DNA of 46,435 nt from Amycolatopsis keratiniphila subsp. keratiniphila (GTDB lineage: Bacteria > Actinomycetota > Actinomycetes > Mycobacteriales > Pseudonocardiaceae): the NCBI RefSeq assembly GCF_001620365.2, contig NZ_LQMT02000020.1, positions 2,519-48,953 of the forward strand. The letters are read 5' to 3'. A model generated the notes under the pieces. The model had not been told where the DNA came from. It saw only the letters and a program-made list of their open reading frames with translations, and did no database searches. Numbering within the stretch: the stretch's first letter is position 1; each line of letters begins with the position of its first letter. This document shows, piece after piece, positions 15,636-23,473 of this stretch. A program made the position numbers and the translations under genes.

Positions 15636-16154
15636 GTGTACTCCCCGATTCCGGTCCTGAACGAGCTGAAGGACCTCTACGACTCGACCGGCGACTACCT
15701 CGCCGACGGTTTCGAACTGTCCGGCTACGACGACAAAAGCCGCTTCCCCCAGGAGCTGGACGACCCCGAGTTCCTCTCGCGCCTGATCCCCTTCGCCCAG
15801 GCGAACGGGAGCGGCTCGACCTACGCGATCTGGCGAGCCGACGACGCGACGGAGCCGATCGTGGTCTTCGGCGACGAGGGCGGCGAGCACGTCATCGCCC
15901 GCGACTTCACGGATTTCCTGCGGCTGCTGGGTTTCGACGCCGAGATCATGGTCGACCACGATTCGGCCTATTACTACCGCGCGGAAGACGACGACCACAG
16001 CGGCTCGCACGAGCTGTTCGTCGAGTGGCTCCGAGGGCGGGGCCTGACGCCGTCCGAGGATCCGGACGCCGTCGTGGCCGCCGCCCAGGAAGCCCACGGG
16101 GACCGGTTCCGGGCGTGGATCACGCCGTTCTACGAGCAGATCGGCTGGGCCTGA
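15636..16154 (+). CDS. Acidic SUKH-like protein of unknown function
   Basis: The 172-residue product is acidic (many Asp/Glu) with no signal or membrane segment. The middle part, TYAIWRADDATEPIVVFGDEGGEHVIARDFTDFLRLLGFD, resembles the SMI1/KNR4 (SUKH) pattern in which a tryptophan strand is followed by PIV.(L/F)G.EG and a final DF..FL helix. SUKH proteins are often immunity proteins to contact-dependent toxins, but no toxin gene is near and the match is weak. The GTG at 15636 uses AAGG inside the last codon of the TetR gene, so it is co-transcribed and translationally coupled with the regulator. Confidence 0.7.
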   Translation: MYSPIPVLNELKDLYDSTGDYLADGFELSGYDDKSRFPQELDDPEFLSRLIPFAQANGSGSTYAIWRADDATEPIVVFGDEGGEHVIARDFTDFLRLLGFDAEIMVDHDSAYYYRAEDDDHSGSHELFVEWLRGRGLTPSEDPDAVVAAAQEAHGDRFRAWITPFYEQIGWA

Positions 16155-16182
16155 AAGGAAGCAGCGTCGTCAGGTCCAGCCA

Positions 16183-17532
16183 TCAGGCGGCGGGAATCCA
16201 GCTGCCGTGCAGTCCCAGCGGGACACGGGCTGGCAGGTGGACCCTCGCCAGCGGCTCTCCGGTGAAGTCCTGCGACGCCAGGATCACCAGATCCGCCGCA
16301 CCCCGGTCGCGGTCGTGGACATAGACCAGGTTGTAGCCGTCGTCCTCCGCGGCCGCGCGGGCGGACGGGACGAACACGGTCTCCCCCGCGCTCGCGTCGC
16401 GGCCGAACTCGTGGGCCTCGGTGACGCCGGTCAGGAGATCGTGTTTGAGGAGAGCACTGCTGAAACCCTCGTCGGGGCGGTCCGGTTCGGTGGCGCTCGG
16501 GGTGGCGTACAGCTCGGCCGCCGCCGAATAGCCGTAGCGGTAAGGCTTTCCGCCGAACCGGCCGTTGAGGCGCGGGAAATCCTGCGGGCGGTCGTGCAGC
16601 AGCGTGCGCGTGGCCCGGTCTGCCGCGAGATCCGCCGTCCAGCGTTCGAGCACGGGTTTCGAAGCGCCGACGTCGGCGAAGTCGATCGGCCGGGGATGCA
16701 CGACCACGTCCACCACCACGGTTCCGTCGTCCTCGAAGGCGTTCAGGGTGTGACCGACCATGACGGGCGCGGTCTCGAACCACCGCACCGTCCCGCCCGC
16801 TCTCGGCAACAGTCCCAGCCGTGACGGCAGTTCCCGGTTCCAGTGGAACGGCACGCCCGTCACCAGGCGTCCGGGCTCGAAGACCATCGGGGACTCGTAG
16901 AACACCACGTAATGCTCGGTGAGCGCGAAGTCGTGCATATACGGCAAGGTCGGCGCCTTGATGTCGGTGACGCTCCGGTTGCGCCCGTCGGGACCGATCA
17001 CGATGTGCTGCACGAAGTCCGCGCCGTACCGGAAGGCCAGCGAGTGCAGCTCACCGGTCGCGTGGTCGTACTTGCTGTGCGCGTTGGCGGAAAAACCCTG
17101 TTCCGTCGCACCGAGGCCGGCGGGCCCGACGGTGTCGAGTTCATCGGTCAGCTCATACGGGGCCAGGCCTCCTTCGATGAGTGCGTAGAGGCGGCCTCCG
17201 TGGCCGGCGATCTGGACGTTCGGCGCGAAGTCCAGGCGCTCGTCGGCCACCTGCCCGCGCCGCGGTTCCCCGAGCCGGTCGGCGACGGAGGCCGACCTGA
17301 CCCAGCGGTTGCGGTACCACTCGGCGCGGCCGTCGCGCAGGCGCACGCCGTGGACCATGCCCTCCCCGAGGGTCCAGATATGCGCCGACGCGTCTTCGAG
17401 ACCGAGCGGGTTCGGGCCGATCCGCAGGTAGCGGCCGTCGAGATCGTCCGGGATCTTCCCGGTGACGGGCAGATCGAAGGCGGTGATCTCTTCGGTGACC
17501 GGGGCGAAGTTGCCGAGGACATAGCGATTCAT
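16183..17532 (-). CDS. Carotenoid oxygenase family protein
   Basis: The 449-residue product is a seven-bladed-propeller carotenoid/stilbene cleavage-type oxygenase. The four iron-binding histidines are visible: His152 (NAHSKYD), His200 (YMHDFALTEHY), His261 (VGHTLNAFEDDG) and His442 (LGLHGSW, almost at the C-terminus). GRYLRIGPNPLG near the start and LDFAPNVQIAGHGGRLYALIEGG are also typical. It would use Fe(II) and O2 to cleave a double bond in an apocarotenoid or phenylpropene. No carotenoid genes are in the window. ATG 17532 has AAGGGAA about 6 nt upstream; the frame is open to 17598 but that part is promoter. A TetR gene is divergent. Confidence 0.92.
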   Translation of the reverse strand: MNRYVLGNFAPVTEEITAFDLPVTGKIPDDLDGRYLRIGPNPLGLEDASAHIWTLGEGMVHGVRLRDGRAEWYRNRWVRSASVADRLGEPRRGQVADERLDFAPNVQIAGHGGRLYALIEGGLAPYELTDELDTVGPAGLGATEQGFSANAHSKYDHATGELHSLAFRYGADFVQHIVIGPDGRNRSVTDIKAPTLPYMHDFALTEHYVVFYESPMVFEPGRLVTGVPFHWNRELPSRLGLLPRAGGTVRWFETAPVMVGHTLNAFEDDGTVVVDVVVHPRPIDFADVGASKPVLERWTADLAADRATRTLLHDRPQDFPRLNGRFGGKPYRYGYSAAAELYATPSATEPDRPDEGFSSALLKHDLLTGVTEAHEFGRDASAGETVFVPSARAAAEDDGYNLVYVHDRDRGAADLVILASQDFTGEPLARVHLPARVPLGLHGSWIPAA

Positions 17533-17561
17533 CGTCGTTCCCTTGCTACGAGACGTCTTGA

Positions 17562-17586
17562 ACATTTGTATAATACATTTGTATAA
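17562..17586. promoter_or_regulatory. Direct-repeat operator in the oxygenase-TetR gap
   Basis: ACATTTGTATAA occurs twice in direct orientation, at 17562-17573 and 17575-17586, with a 13-bp period. Together they create an internal palindrome TGTATAATACA (17567-17577). This AT-rich patch is exceptional in the surrounding sequence and probably holds both promoters and the TetR operator. Confidence 0.6.
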
Positions 17587-17620
17587 GACGCTTGTCACAG
17601 CCTGCCGCTAGGATCACCGC

Positions 17621-18145
17621 ATGGGACAACGAGAGGACCTCCTCGACGGGGCCAAGCGCTGCCTGATCGAACGCGGCTACGCGCACACCACCGCGCGGGA
17701 CATCACCGCTGCCTCGGGAGCGAATCTCGGCTCCATCGGTTACCACTTCGGTTCCAAAGAGGCCCTCATGAACGAGGCCATGATCGAGCTGTCCACCGAA
17801 GTGGTCGAGCGCCTGCGCGAGGCGGAGGACACTTCGCTCACCTCTACCTGGCAGGGCCTCGTCGACTCCTTCACCGAGCAGCGCGACCTGTGGACCGCCG
17901 TCCTGGAGACCGCGACCCAGGCCATCCGCTTCCCGGAACTGCGCGAACGGCTCGCCGACGCCCAGGACGAAGGCAGGAAGGTCCTCGGCGAACGCCTGTC
18001 CGCCACCGACGCCGACGCGGCGGGCGCCGTCCAGTTCGCCCTCATCGCGGGCGTGATGATGCAGCACCTCGTCGCCCCGGACCGGGCCCCCAGCGCGGAA
18101 ACGATCGTCCGCGGCCTGAAGGCCCTCGCCGGCGGCACCGCCTGA
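17621..18145 (+). CDS. TetR family transcriptional regulator
   Basis: The 174-residue product has a typical TetR helix-turn-helix: REDLLDGAKRCLIERGYAHTTARDITAASGANLGSIGYHFGSKEALM. The C-terminal part is a short helical ligand domain (about 70-170). It is divergent from the carotenoid oxygenase gene, 88 nt away, with AT-rich direct repeats between, so the oxygenase is the likely target and its substrate or product a possible ligand. The downstream carboxylesterase gene is convergent; about 55 nt separate the stops. Confidence 0.92.
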   Translation: MGQREDLLDGAKRCLIERGYAHTTARDITAASGANLGSIGYHFGSKEALMNEAMIELSTEVVERLREAEDTSLTSTWQGLVDSFTEQRDLWTAVLETATQAIRFPELRERLADAQDEGRKVLGERLSATDADAAGAVQFALIAGVMMQHLVAPDRAPSAETIVRGLKALAGGTA

Positions 18146-18201
18146 CTCAGGCGCCCCGTCAGACCCCGCACGCGACACTGGCACCGGTCCGGCAGGCGCT
18201 G

Positions 18202-19467
18202 TCAGCCGAAGAATTCGACGGTGTCCGCCGGCCAGCCGGGATCGCCGGTCCTGGCGAACGCGACCCACGCGCCGTGCATCCTGGCCGCGAGACCTTCCGG
18301 GGCGGGATCGGGCCCGAGCAGGCCGGCCTCCCCGTGCAGCCATGGCTCGCCCGCGACGTCGAAGACGAACGGCAACTCGACGGTGTGCGCGGCGCCGAGC
18401 CGTCCGTTCGACGCCGTCGAGCGATGGCCGAACGAGTACCGGTGGGTGTGGCCGCCCGAGATCCGCGCGTGCGCCCGCGCCAGGCGCTCGGTACCGGCGC
18501 CGAACAGTATGTGCCCGAGATCTGTTCGACCGTAAAGGTTTCCTTCCTCGGTGTTGGTGCCGATGAGCAGCGAGACGCCACCGTCGAGCGGACCGTCGGC
18601 GGGCTGGACCGGCGACACGAGGCTGAACGGGCTCAACCCGGCCAGCGGATCCTCGGCCGTTTCGGTTCGCAGGTCGAGACCGGCCAGCGCGGGCAGGATC
18701 TCCACGAACCGCTCGTCCGGGATCTTTCCGAACGCTCGCGCGGTGGGCTCCGCTCCCAGCGCCGAAGCGGCCGCCGCGGTGACCCGGGCGGCCTGCTCCG
18801 GTGTGAAGGCGCCGGTTCCGCTGCCACTCTGGACGATCGCCCGGCGGAACAAGCCCTTGGCCTCCGGCGTCGCGAGCAGTGCGCCGGTGAGCGTGGCCCC
18901 CGCGGATTGCCCGAAGACGGTGACGTTGCCCGGATCGCCCCCGAACACCGCGACGGTGTCCCGCACCCAGCCGAGCGCGGCGAGCACGTCGAGCAGCCCC
19001 CGGTTGGGCGGAGCGCCTTCCAGGTCGAGGAAACCGGGGACGCCGAGGCGATAGTTCACCTTCACCAGAACGACGCCATCGCGCGAGAACGCTCTTCCGT
19101 CGTACAGCGCGGCGCGGGCCGAACCGGTGACGAAGCCGCCGCCGTGCACGAACACCATGACCGGGCGGCGGCCGCCGTCCGCCGCGGGCGTCCGGACGTC
19201 GACGGTGAGGTACTCGTCGCCGCGCACCCAGCCGGGTCCGAAATACGGGGTCATGTCGAGCCCGCCGAAGTCGCGCACCGGTTGGGGAGCCGTCGGCCCG
19301 GGCCGTGTGCCGTCGCGGACGCCGGGCCAGCCCGGATGCGGCGACGGCGGGAGGAAGCGGCCAGGTCCGATCGGTGCCGCCGCGTACGGGACGGCCTGGT
19401 AGAGCTCGCCGAAGGAGTCGCGTCGGCCGCGCACGACACCGGACGGGGTTTCTGCCTGTACGTACAC
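18202..19467 (-). CDS. Type B carboxylesterase
   Basis: The 421-residue product is an alpha/beta-hydrolase of the para-nitrobenzyl esterase/cholinesterase family. Visible motifs: VMVFVHGGGFVTGS (oxyanion hole), nucleophile elbow TVFGQSAGATL with Ser188, acidic residue in GTNTEEGN (about 307-308) and histidine in LGAAHTVELPFVF (His361). It is about 80 residues shorter than typical members, with the loss in the lid and loop regions. The GTG start at 19467 follows GAGGAG. It lies 9 nt after the MBL-fold hydrolase gene on the same strand, so they form an operon of two hydrolases, probably controlled by the divergent MmyB-type regulator. No signal peptide. Confidence 0.92.
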   Translation of the reverse strand: MYVQAETPSGVVRGRRDSFGELYQAVPYAAAPIGPGRFLPPSPHPGWPGVRDGTRPGPTAPQPVRDFGGLDMTPYFGPGWVRGDEYLTVDVRTPAADGGRRPVMVFVHGGGFVTGSARAALYDGRAFSRDGVVLVKVNYRLGVPGFLDLEGAPPNRGLLDVLAALGWVRDTVAVFGGDPGNVTVFGQSAGATLTGALLATPEAKGLFRRAIVQSGSGTGAFTPEQAARVTAAAASALGAEPTARAFGKIPDERFVEILPALAGLDLRTETAEDPLAGLSPFSLVSPVQPADGPLDGGVSLLIGTNTEEGNLYGRTDLGHILFGAGTERLARAHARISGGHTHRYSFGHRSTASNGRLGAAHTVELPFVFDVAGEPWLHGEAGLLGPDPAPEGLAARMHGAWVAFARTGDPGWPADTVEFFG

Positions 19468-19476
19468 GAAAACTCC

Positions 19477-20382
19477 TCAGGAGAGGGCGGAGAACCCGGC
19501 CCACCGCGCGATCGCGAACTTCGATCCCCGGCGCTCGACCCGCAGAGCGCCCTGAGCACCGAAATGCGCGGGGAAGACGAGAGCGTTGTCGTCGGCGGCC
19601 TCGCCGAGCACTTTGTGCCGGGTGGCGCGGGATCCCGCCGGGTCTTCGCAATAGGGCGAATTGGTGTCCGGCTCCACGATCTGCACCGCGGTGTGCACGA
19701 GGTCGCCCACGAACAACGCCCTCTCCCCACCCGATTCCAGGGTGAGCACGGACGAGCCGGGGGTGTGGCCGGGCGCGAGATCCAGCCGCAGATTCCGGTC
19801 GATGCGGTGCGTGCCGTCCCACAGACGGGTCAGCCCCGCCTCGTGCACCGGCGCGACACTGTCCTCGAAGACATTCTGATTTCCCCGCCCCAGCACGGAA
19901 TCGTGGGCTTCGGCCGGGTTCCAGAAGTCGAAGTCGGGCCGCGGCATCAGATACTCGGCGTTCGGGAAGGTCGGCACCCAGGTGCGGCCGTCGAGCCGCG
20001 TGTTCCAGCCGACGTGGTCGATGTGCAGATGGGTGTTGACCACGACGTCGACGTCCTCGGGCCGCACGCCGGCGGCCGCGAGGTTGTCGAGGTAGGCGGT
20101 GTCGAGGCGGTTCCACACCGCCGCGTAGGGCCGGTCCTTGTGGTTGCCGACCCCGGTGTCGACGAGGATGGTGCGTCCTTCGCTGCGGATCAGCCAGGAC
20201 TGCAGCGCCGTGTGGCATTCGTTCGTCTCGGGGTTCCAGAAGTCGGGCGCCAGCCAGTCGCGGTGTTCGTCCCACGCGCCACCGGGGCTGTCCGGCATGA
20301 ACTCGGCCGGCGTCATGCCGAGCGAACCGTAGAACTCCTTGACCCGGGTGACGGTGACGTCTCCGATGGTGATCTCGTCCAT
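19477..20382 (-). CDS. Metallo-beta-lactamase-fold hydrolase
   Basis: The 301-residue product has the zinc motif VNTHLHIDHVGWN (His118, His120, Asp122, His123), then LAPGHTPGSSVL, LFVGDLVHTA and LVFPAHFGA in the expected order. This layout is that of the AHL-lactonase/aryl-hydrolase branch of the superfamily, so a lactone or ester is a plausible substrate; no beta-lactam specificity is implied. FYGSLGMTPAEFMPDSPGGAW near the start is typical of this branch. It is the first gene of a two-gene operon with the carboxylesterase and is divergent from an MmyB-type regulator, with a 15-bp palindrome in the promoter gap. Confidence 0.9.
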   Translation of the reverse strand: MDEITIGDVTVTRVKEFYGSLGMTPAEFMPDSPGGAWDEHRDWLAPDFWNPETNECHTALQSWLIRSEGRTILVDTGVGNHKDRPYAAVWNRLDTAYLDNLAAAGVRPEDVDVVVNTHLHIDHVGWNTRLDGRTWVPTFPNAEYLMPRPDFDFWNPAEAHDSVLGRGNQNVFEDSVAPVHEAGLTRLWDGTHRIDRNLRLDLAPGHTPGSSVLTLESGGERALFVGDLVHTAVQIVEPDTNSPYCEDPAGSRATRHKVLGEAADDNALVFPAHFGAQGALRVERRGSKFAIARWAGFSALS

Positions 20383-20430
20383 GTCCCCGAGCCTGCGGCC
20401 CCGGCCGGACGCGGACCACGCCCCGTTTGT

Positions 20431-20445
20431 CCTCCCACTGGGAGG
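20431..20445. promoter_or_regulatory. Palindromic operator, probably for the MmyB-type regulator
   Basis: CCTCCCA (20431-20437) and TGGGAGG (20439-20445) form a perfect palindrome with one central base. It lies between the divergent hydrolase operon (start 20382) and the regulator gene (start 20485), the classic place for a local repressor site. Confidence 0.65.
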
Positions 20446-20484
20446 GTGTGGCTGACAGTGGCCGCGCCACGGATACTCGGGTTC

Positions 20485-21339
20485 ATGGACGGACCTGGCC
20501 CGCTCGGCGACTTCCTGCAGGCACGACGGGCGCGGCTACGACCGGAAGACGTCGGCCTGCGCGATTTCGGGTCGCGCCGCCGGGTGGCCGGTCTGCGGCG
20601 TGAGGAGCTAGCCCAGCTCGCGGGAGTCAGCGTCTCCTACTACGCGCGGCTGGAACAGGGCATGTCCCGCGGCGCCTCGGCCGAAGTGCTGGACGCCATC
20701 GCCCGCGCCCTCCGGCTCGACGACCACGAACGCGGTCACCTCGACCGGCTGGCCGGCGCCGCCCGCCGCACCCCACGGGCGCGCCGTCCGCGGCCCGAGA
20801 AGCTCCACGACGAGACCCGGGATCTCCTGAGCACCGTCGACGCTCCGGCGCTCGTGCTCGGCCGCCGCTCCGACGTCCTGGCGTGGAACGCGCTCGGCCA
20901 CGCCCTGCTGGGCGGGCATCTGGACTTCCACGCGCCGGGCGACCCGGCGCTACGGCCGAACATGAGCCGGATGCTGTTCCTGGACCCGCACTGCCGGGAC
21001 CTGTACGTCGACTGGAAGCGGAAGATCCGCGCGGTGGTCGGCAACCTGCGGATCGCCGTCGGCAAGTATCCCGAAGACCCGCTGCTCGCGGAACTGATCG
21101 GCGAGCTGACGATGAAGAGCCCCGAGTTCGTCGCGCTCTGGGGCGACCATCGCGTGCGGCCCTGTGACGCCGAAAGCTACGAGCTGCGTCATCCGGTCGT
21201 CGGTTCGGTCACGGTGACCCAGCAGACCCTGTCGATCGCCCGTTCACCGGACCAGCTGCTGATCGTGTGCACGACCCCGGCGGGCTCGTCGGACGAGCAG
21301 GCCCTCGCGCTGCTCCGCCAGGCCGCGCGTATGTCATGA
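20485..21339 (+). CDS. XRE-family regulator with MmyB-like ligand domain
   Basis: The 284-residue product starts with the conserved stretch LGDFLQARRARLRPEDVGL and a helix-turn-helix containing RRVAGLRREELAQLAGVSVSYYARLEQG, a very typical opening of actinobacterial MmyB-type repressors. The C-terminal half (about 110-280) is the MmyB-like ligand domain: LVLGRRSDVLAWNALGHALLG, MLFLDPHCRDLYVDW, FVALWGDHRV. These regulators usually control a divergent oxidoreductase or hydrolase; here that is the MBL-fold hydrolase and esterase operon. The ATG at 20485 is the first to give the conserved N-terminus; a much longer open frame upstream is only antisense to the hydrolase genes. Confidence 0.93.
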   Translation: MDGPGPLGDFLQARRARLRPEDVGLRDFGSRRRVAGLRREELAQLAGVSVSYYARLEQGMSRGASAEVLDAIARALRLDDHERGHLDRLAGAARRTPRARRPRPEKLHDETRDLLSTVDAPALVLGRRSDVLAWNALGHALLGGHLDFHAPGDPALRPNMSRMLFLDPHCRDLYVDWKRKIRAVVGNLRIAVGKYPEDPLLAELIGELTMKSPEFVALWGDHRVRPCDAESYELRHPVVGSVTVTQQTLSIARSPDQLLIVCTTPAGSSDEQALALLRQAARMS

Positions 21340-21348
21340 TGCTGACAT
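21331..21348. promoter_or_regulatory. Inverted repeat at the regulator-MarR junction
   Basis: ATGTCA (21331-21336) and TGACAT (21343-21348) are separated by 6 nt and span the stop of the MmyB-type gene and the start of the MarR gene. Size and symmetry fit a MarR site, but coding constraints here make chance possible. Confidence 0.3.
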
Positions 21349-21784
21349 GACGGTCGGACCACTGGACCAATCGGCGGGATACCTCCTGAAACGAGCGGCG
21401 ACGGCGCTCCGGACGGCGATGGAGACCGCGTTGCGCCCCCTCGACCTGACCGTGCCGCAGTACTCCTGCCTCGAAGTGCTCTCACAGCGACCGGGCCTGT
21501 CGAACGCGGAACTGGCCAGGGCCGTGTTCGTCACCCGCCAGTCGATGAACCTGGTCCTGCGCGGCTTGCAGGACCGAGGGCTCATCACCCGCCCGGCGAC
21601 GGCGCCGCAGGGCCGCGCCCTGCCCAGCACGCTCACCCCCGAGGGACGCGAACGGCTCCGTGCCGCCAGCGGCGCCGTGCGCGCGGTCCAGGACCGCATG
21701 CTCGCACCGTTTTCGGAAGCCGGCCGGGACCGGCTGCTGCACGACCTCGCCGCCTGCGCCGACGCGCTCACCCCCGAAGAGTGA
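21347..21784 (+). CDS. MarR family transcriptional regulator
   Basis: The 145-residue product is a standard MarR: an N-terminal dimerisation helix (GYLLKRAATALRTAMETALRP), a winged helix-turn-helix (LTVPQYSCLEVLSQRPGLSNAELARAVFVTRQSMNLVLRGLQDRGLI), a wing (PQGRALPSTLTPEGRERL) and a C-terminal dimer helix. It starts 7 nt after the MmyB-type regulator stop and is probably co-transcribed with it. Its target and ligand cannot be told; the nearby hydrolases are candidates. Confidence 0.92.
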   Translation: MTVGPLDQSAGYLLKRAATALRTAMETALRPLDLTVPQYSCLEVLSQRPGLSNAELARAVFVTRQSMNLVLRGLQDRGLITRPATAPQGRALPSTLTPEGRERLRAASGAVRAVQDRMLAPFSEAGRDRLLHDLAACADALTPEE

Positions 21785-21785
21785 C

Positions 21786-22220
21786 TCAGGACCTCGTGCT
21801 CACCAGCGTCTCCGGTTTGAACGCGTACACGTCGACGCCCTGGACCAGCACGTGCCATTCGCCGCAGACCTTGTCGGTCCGGCTCTCCTGACCCTGCGGC
21901 CACCACTGGGCGGCGAGGGTGGCCGCCTGCGTCGCGGCCGCCCCCGGCACGCAGAGTGCGGGCAGGGTCCCGCCGGTGAATTTCAGGATCCGCTCCGAAC
22001 CCGTCGTCCGGATGACCTCCGTGACCGACGACGCCGCGTCCGGCACCCATTCCGGTAACCGGGCGTCCTTGTCCCGCTTGCCCTCGGCACCGGTCGCGTA
22101 GCCGACCGTCTTGACGTGTCCGTTCGCCTTTTCGGTGAGCCCTTCCCTGAGCCCGCAACCCGACAGGGCGACCATGGCCGTCGCGGCGACGAGTACCGCC
22201 GCGGTGATCTTCGTGTTCAT
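21786..22220 (-). CDS. Small secreted lipoprotein
   Basis: The 144-residue product begins with a lipoprotein signal, MNTKITAAVLVAATAMVALSGC, whose lipobox LSGC predicts lipidation at Cys22 and anchoring on the outer face of the membrane. The remainder (about 23-144) is a small globular domain with two later cysteines (in LPALCVPG and DKVCGEWHVLVQG) that may pair. I do not recognise a family. The stop is 1 nt from the convergent MarR stop. Third positions are strongly G/C. Confidence 0.82.
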   Translation of the reverse strand: MNTKITAAVLVAATAMVALSGCGLREGLTEKANGHVKTVGYATGAEGKRDKDARLPEWVPDAASSVTEVIRTTGSERILKFTGGTLPALCVPGAAATQAATLAAQWWPQGQESRTDKVCGEWHVLVQGVDVYAFKPETLVSTRS

Positions 22221-22348
22221 ACGATCGAGTCAACCTCGCGGAAACGCTCGCGGGATCGGACTTTCGGCCCGGCCGCGCCGCCATCCGGCCGATCTCGACG
22301 ACGGATGACCGCCAGCGATCCGCCACGCCGGGCATCACAGTGGTCGTC

Positions 22349-22768
22349 ATGACGACGACATCAGACGCACTGTCCGTGCTCCAGGGCATGTACGCGGCGG
22401 AAGCCGAGTACCTCGCGGCGGGCGGCGCCACCTTCGCGCCGCTCGCCCCGTTCTTCTCCCCCGCCGTGGTACTGCACCAGGCAGATTCCTTGCCCTACGG
22501 CGGAATCTGGCGCGGCCACGAGGGCATGGAGCGGTTCTTCGCCGCGATGAGCGACACCTGGGACGTCTTCGACCTGGCGGAGCAGAGCTTCCTGAGCGAG
22601 AGCAGCCCACTGGTCGTGCTGACCCACGTGCACGCCCGCGCCAGGGCCACCGGCCGCGAGCTGGATTTCCCGATCCTGCAGACGATCACCGTCGAGGACG
22701 GGCGCATCACCGAGGTGCGGCCGTTCTACTGGGACACCGCGGCGATCGCGGCGGCCTGTACGAACTAA
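22349..22768 (+). CDS. SnoaL-like / NTF2-fold protein
   Basis: The 139-residue product has the cone-shaped NTF2-like pattern: a first helix (LQGMYAAEAEYLAAGG), FFSPAVVLHQADSLPYGGIWRGHEGMERFFAAMSDTWD, and final strands QTITVEDGRITEVRPFYWDTAAI. This is the SnoaL/ketosteroid-isomerase-like family, mostly small enzymes or binding proteins for hydrophobic or polyketide-like molecules. The ATG at 22349 is preferred to an in-frame GTG at 22340; neither has a strong ribosome site. The LexA-like gene starts 7 nt downstream, so they may share a transcript. Confidence 0.85.
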   Translation: MTTTSDALSVLQGMYAAEAEYLAAGGATFAPLAPFFSPAVVLHQADSLPYGGIWRGHEGMERFFAAMSDTWDVFDLAEQSFLSESSPLVVLTHVHARARATGRELDFPILQTITVEDGRITEVRPFYWDTAAIAAACTN

Positions 22769-22775
22769 CATCCCG

Positions 22776-23435
22776 ATGATGACCGCCTACCAAGATCTCG
22801 AGCTGTTCGAGGAAGCCGCTTCCCTGCCGGAGCGGCAACAGAAGATCCTGCTGACCATCCGCGAATGGGTGATGGAGTACGGATACTCGCCGAGCACGCG
22901 CGAGATCGGTGAAGCGGTCGGGCTGCGCTCGACGTCCTCGGTGTCGAAGCACCTCGCGGCCTTGGAGGAGAAGGGCTTCCTCCGCCGCAGCAGCTCGATC
23001 TCCCGCCCCATCGACGTCCGTGCCTTCCTGCACGGCACCTCGTCGAAGGCGTCCACAGAGGACTCCGTGCCGGTCCCGGTCGTCGGTGACATCGCCGCGG
23101 GAACGCCCATCTCGGCCGTCGAGCACGTCGACGACGTGATGACCCTTCCGCGTGAACTCACCGGGCGCGGCAACGTCTTCGGCCTGCGGGTGCGCGGTGA
23201 CTCGATGATCGACGCGGCGATCTGCGACGGCGACATCGTCGTGGTGAAGCAGCAGCAGGAGGCGCACTCCGGCCAGATCGTCGCCGCGATGATCGACGAG
23301 GAGGCCACGGTCAAGGTGTACCGCCGCCGCGACGGCCATGTGTACCTCGAACCGCGCAACCCCGCCTACGAGGTCATCGACGGGGACCGCGCGAGCGTGC
23401 TCGGCGTCGTGGTCTCGGTGCTGCGCAGCGTCTGA
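22776..23435 (+). CDS. LexA-like self-cleaving repressor (probable LexA paralogue)
   Basis: The 219-residue product has a LexA-type winged helix-turn-helix (LPERQQKILLTIREWV, GYSPSTREIGEAVGLRSTSSVSKHLAALEEKGFLRR) and an S24 peptidase-like domain with every autocleavage element: scissile bond Ala108-Gly109 in GDIAAGTPI, Ser143 in RGDSMIDAAICDGD and Lys180 in EATVKVYRR. It should therefore respond to RecA filaments. It differs from standard actinobacterial LexA in the linker and in its neighbours (no nrdR), and no intact SOS palindrome is visible upstream, only a lone CGAAC near 22760. I take it as a second LexA-type regulator with its own target set. Confidence 0.88.
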   Translation: MMTAYQDLELFEEAASLPERQQKILLTIREWVMEYGYSPSTREIGEAVGLRSTSSVSKHLAALEEKGFLRRSSSISRPIDVRAFLHGTSSKASTEDSVPVPVVGDIAAGTPISAVEHVDDVMTLPRELTGRGNVFGLRVRGDSMIDAAICDGDIVVVKQQQEAHSGQIVAAMIDEEATVKVYRRRDGHVYLEPRNPAYEVIDGDRASVLGVVVSVLRSV

Positions 23436-23473
23436 CCCGGTTTTGTCGGTGGGCCGGAGTAGCTTCGACGCCC

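Noticed and set aside
17546..20470. A 974-codon open frame on the minus strand
   Set aside because: It runs through three real genes in a shifted frame, is extremely Arg/Pro-rich and shows no domain; it is a GC-bias artefact.
17890..20484. Long upstream open frame continuous with the MmyB-type regulator
   Set aside because: It is antisense to the esterase and MBL-fold genes; family homology begins at 20485.
22740..22775. SOS box before the LexA-like gene
   Set aside because: Only one CGAAC half-site is visible; the opposite half GTTCG is absent at the right distance.
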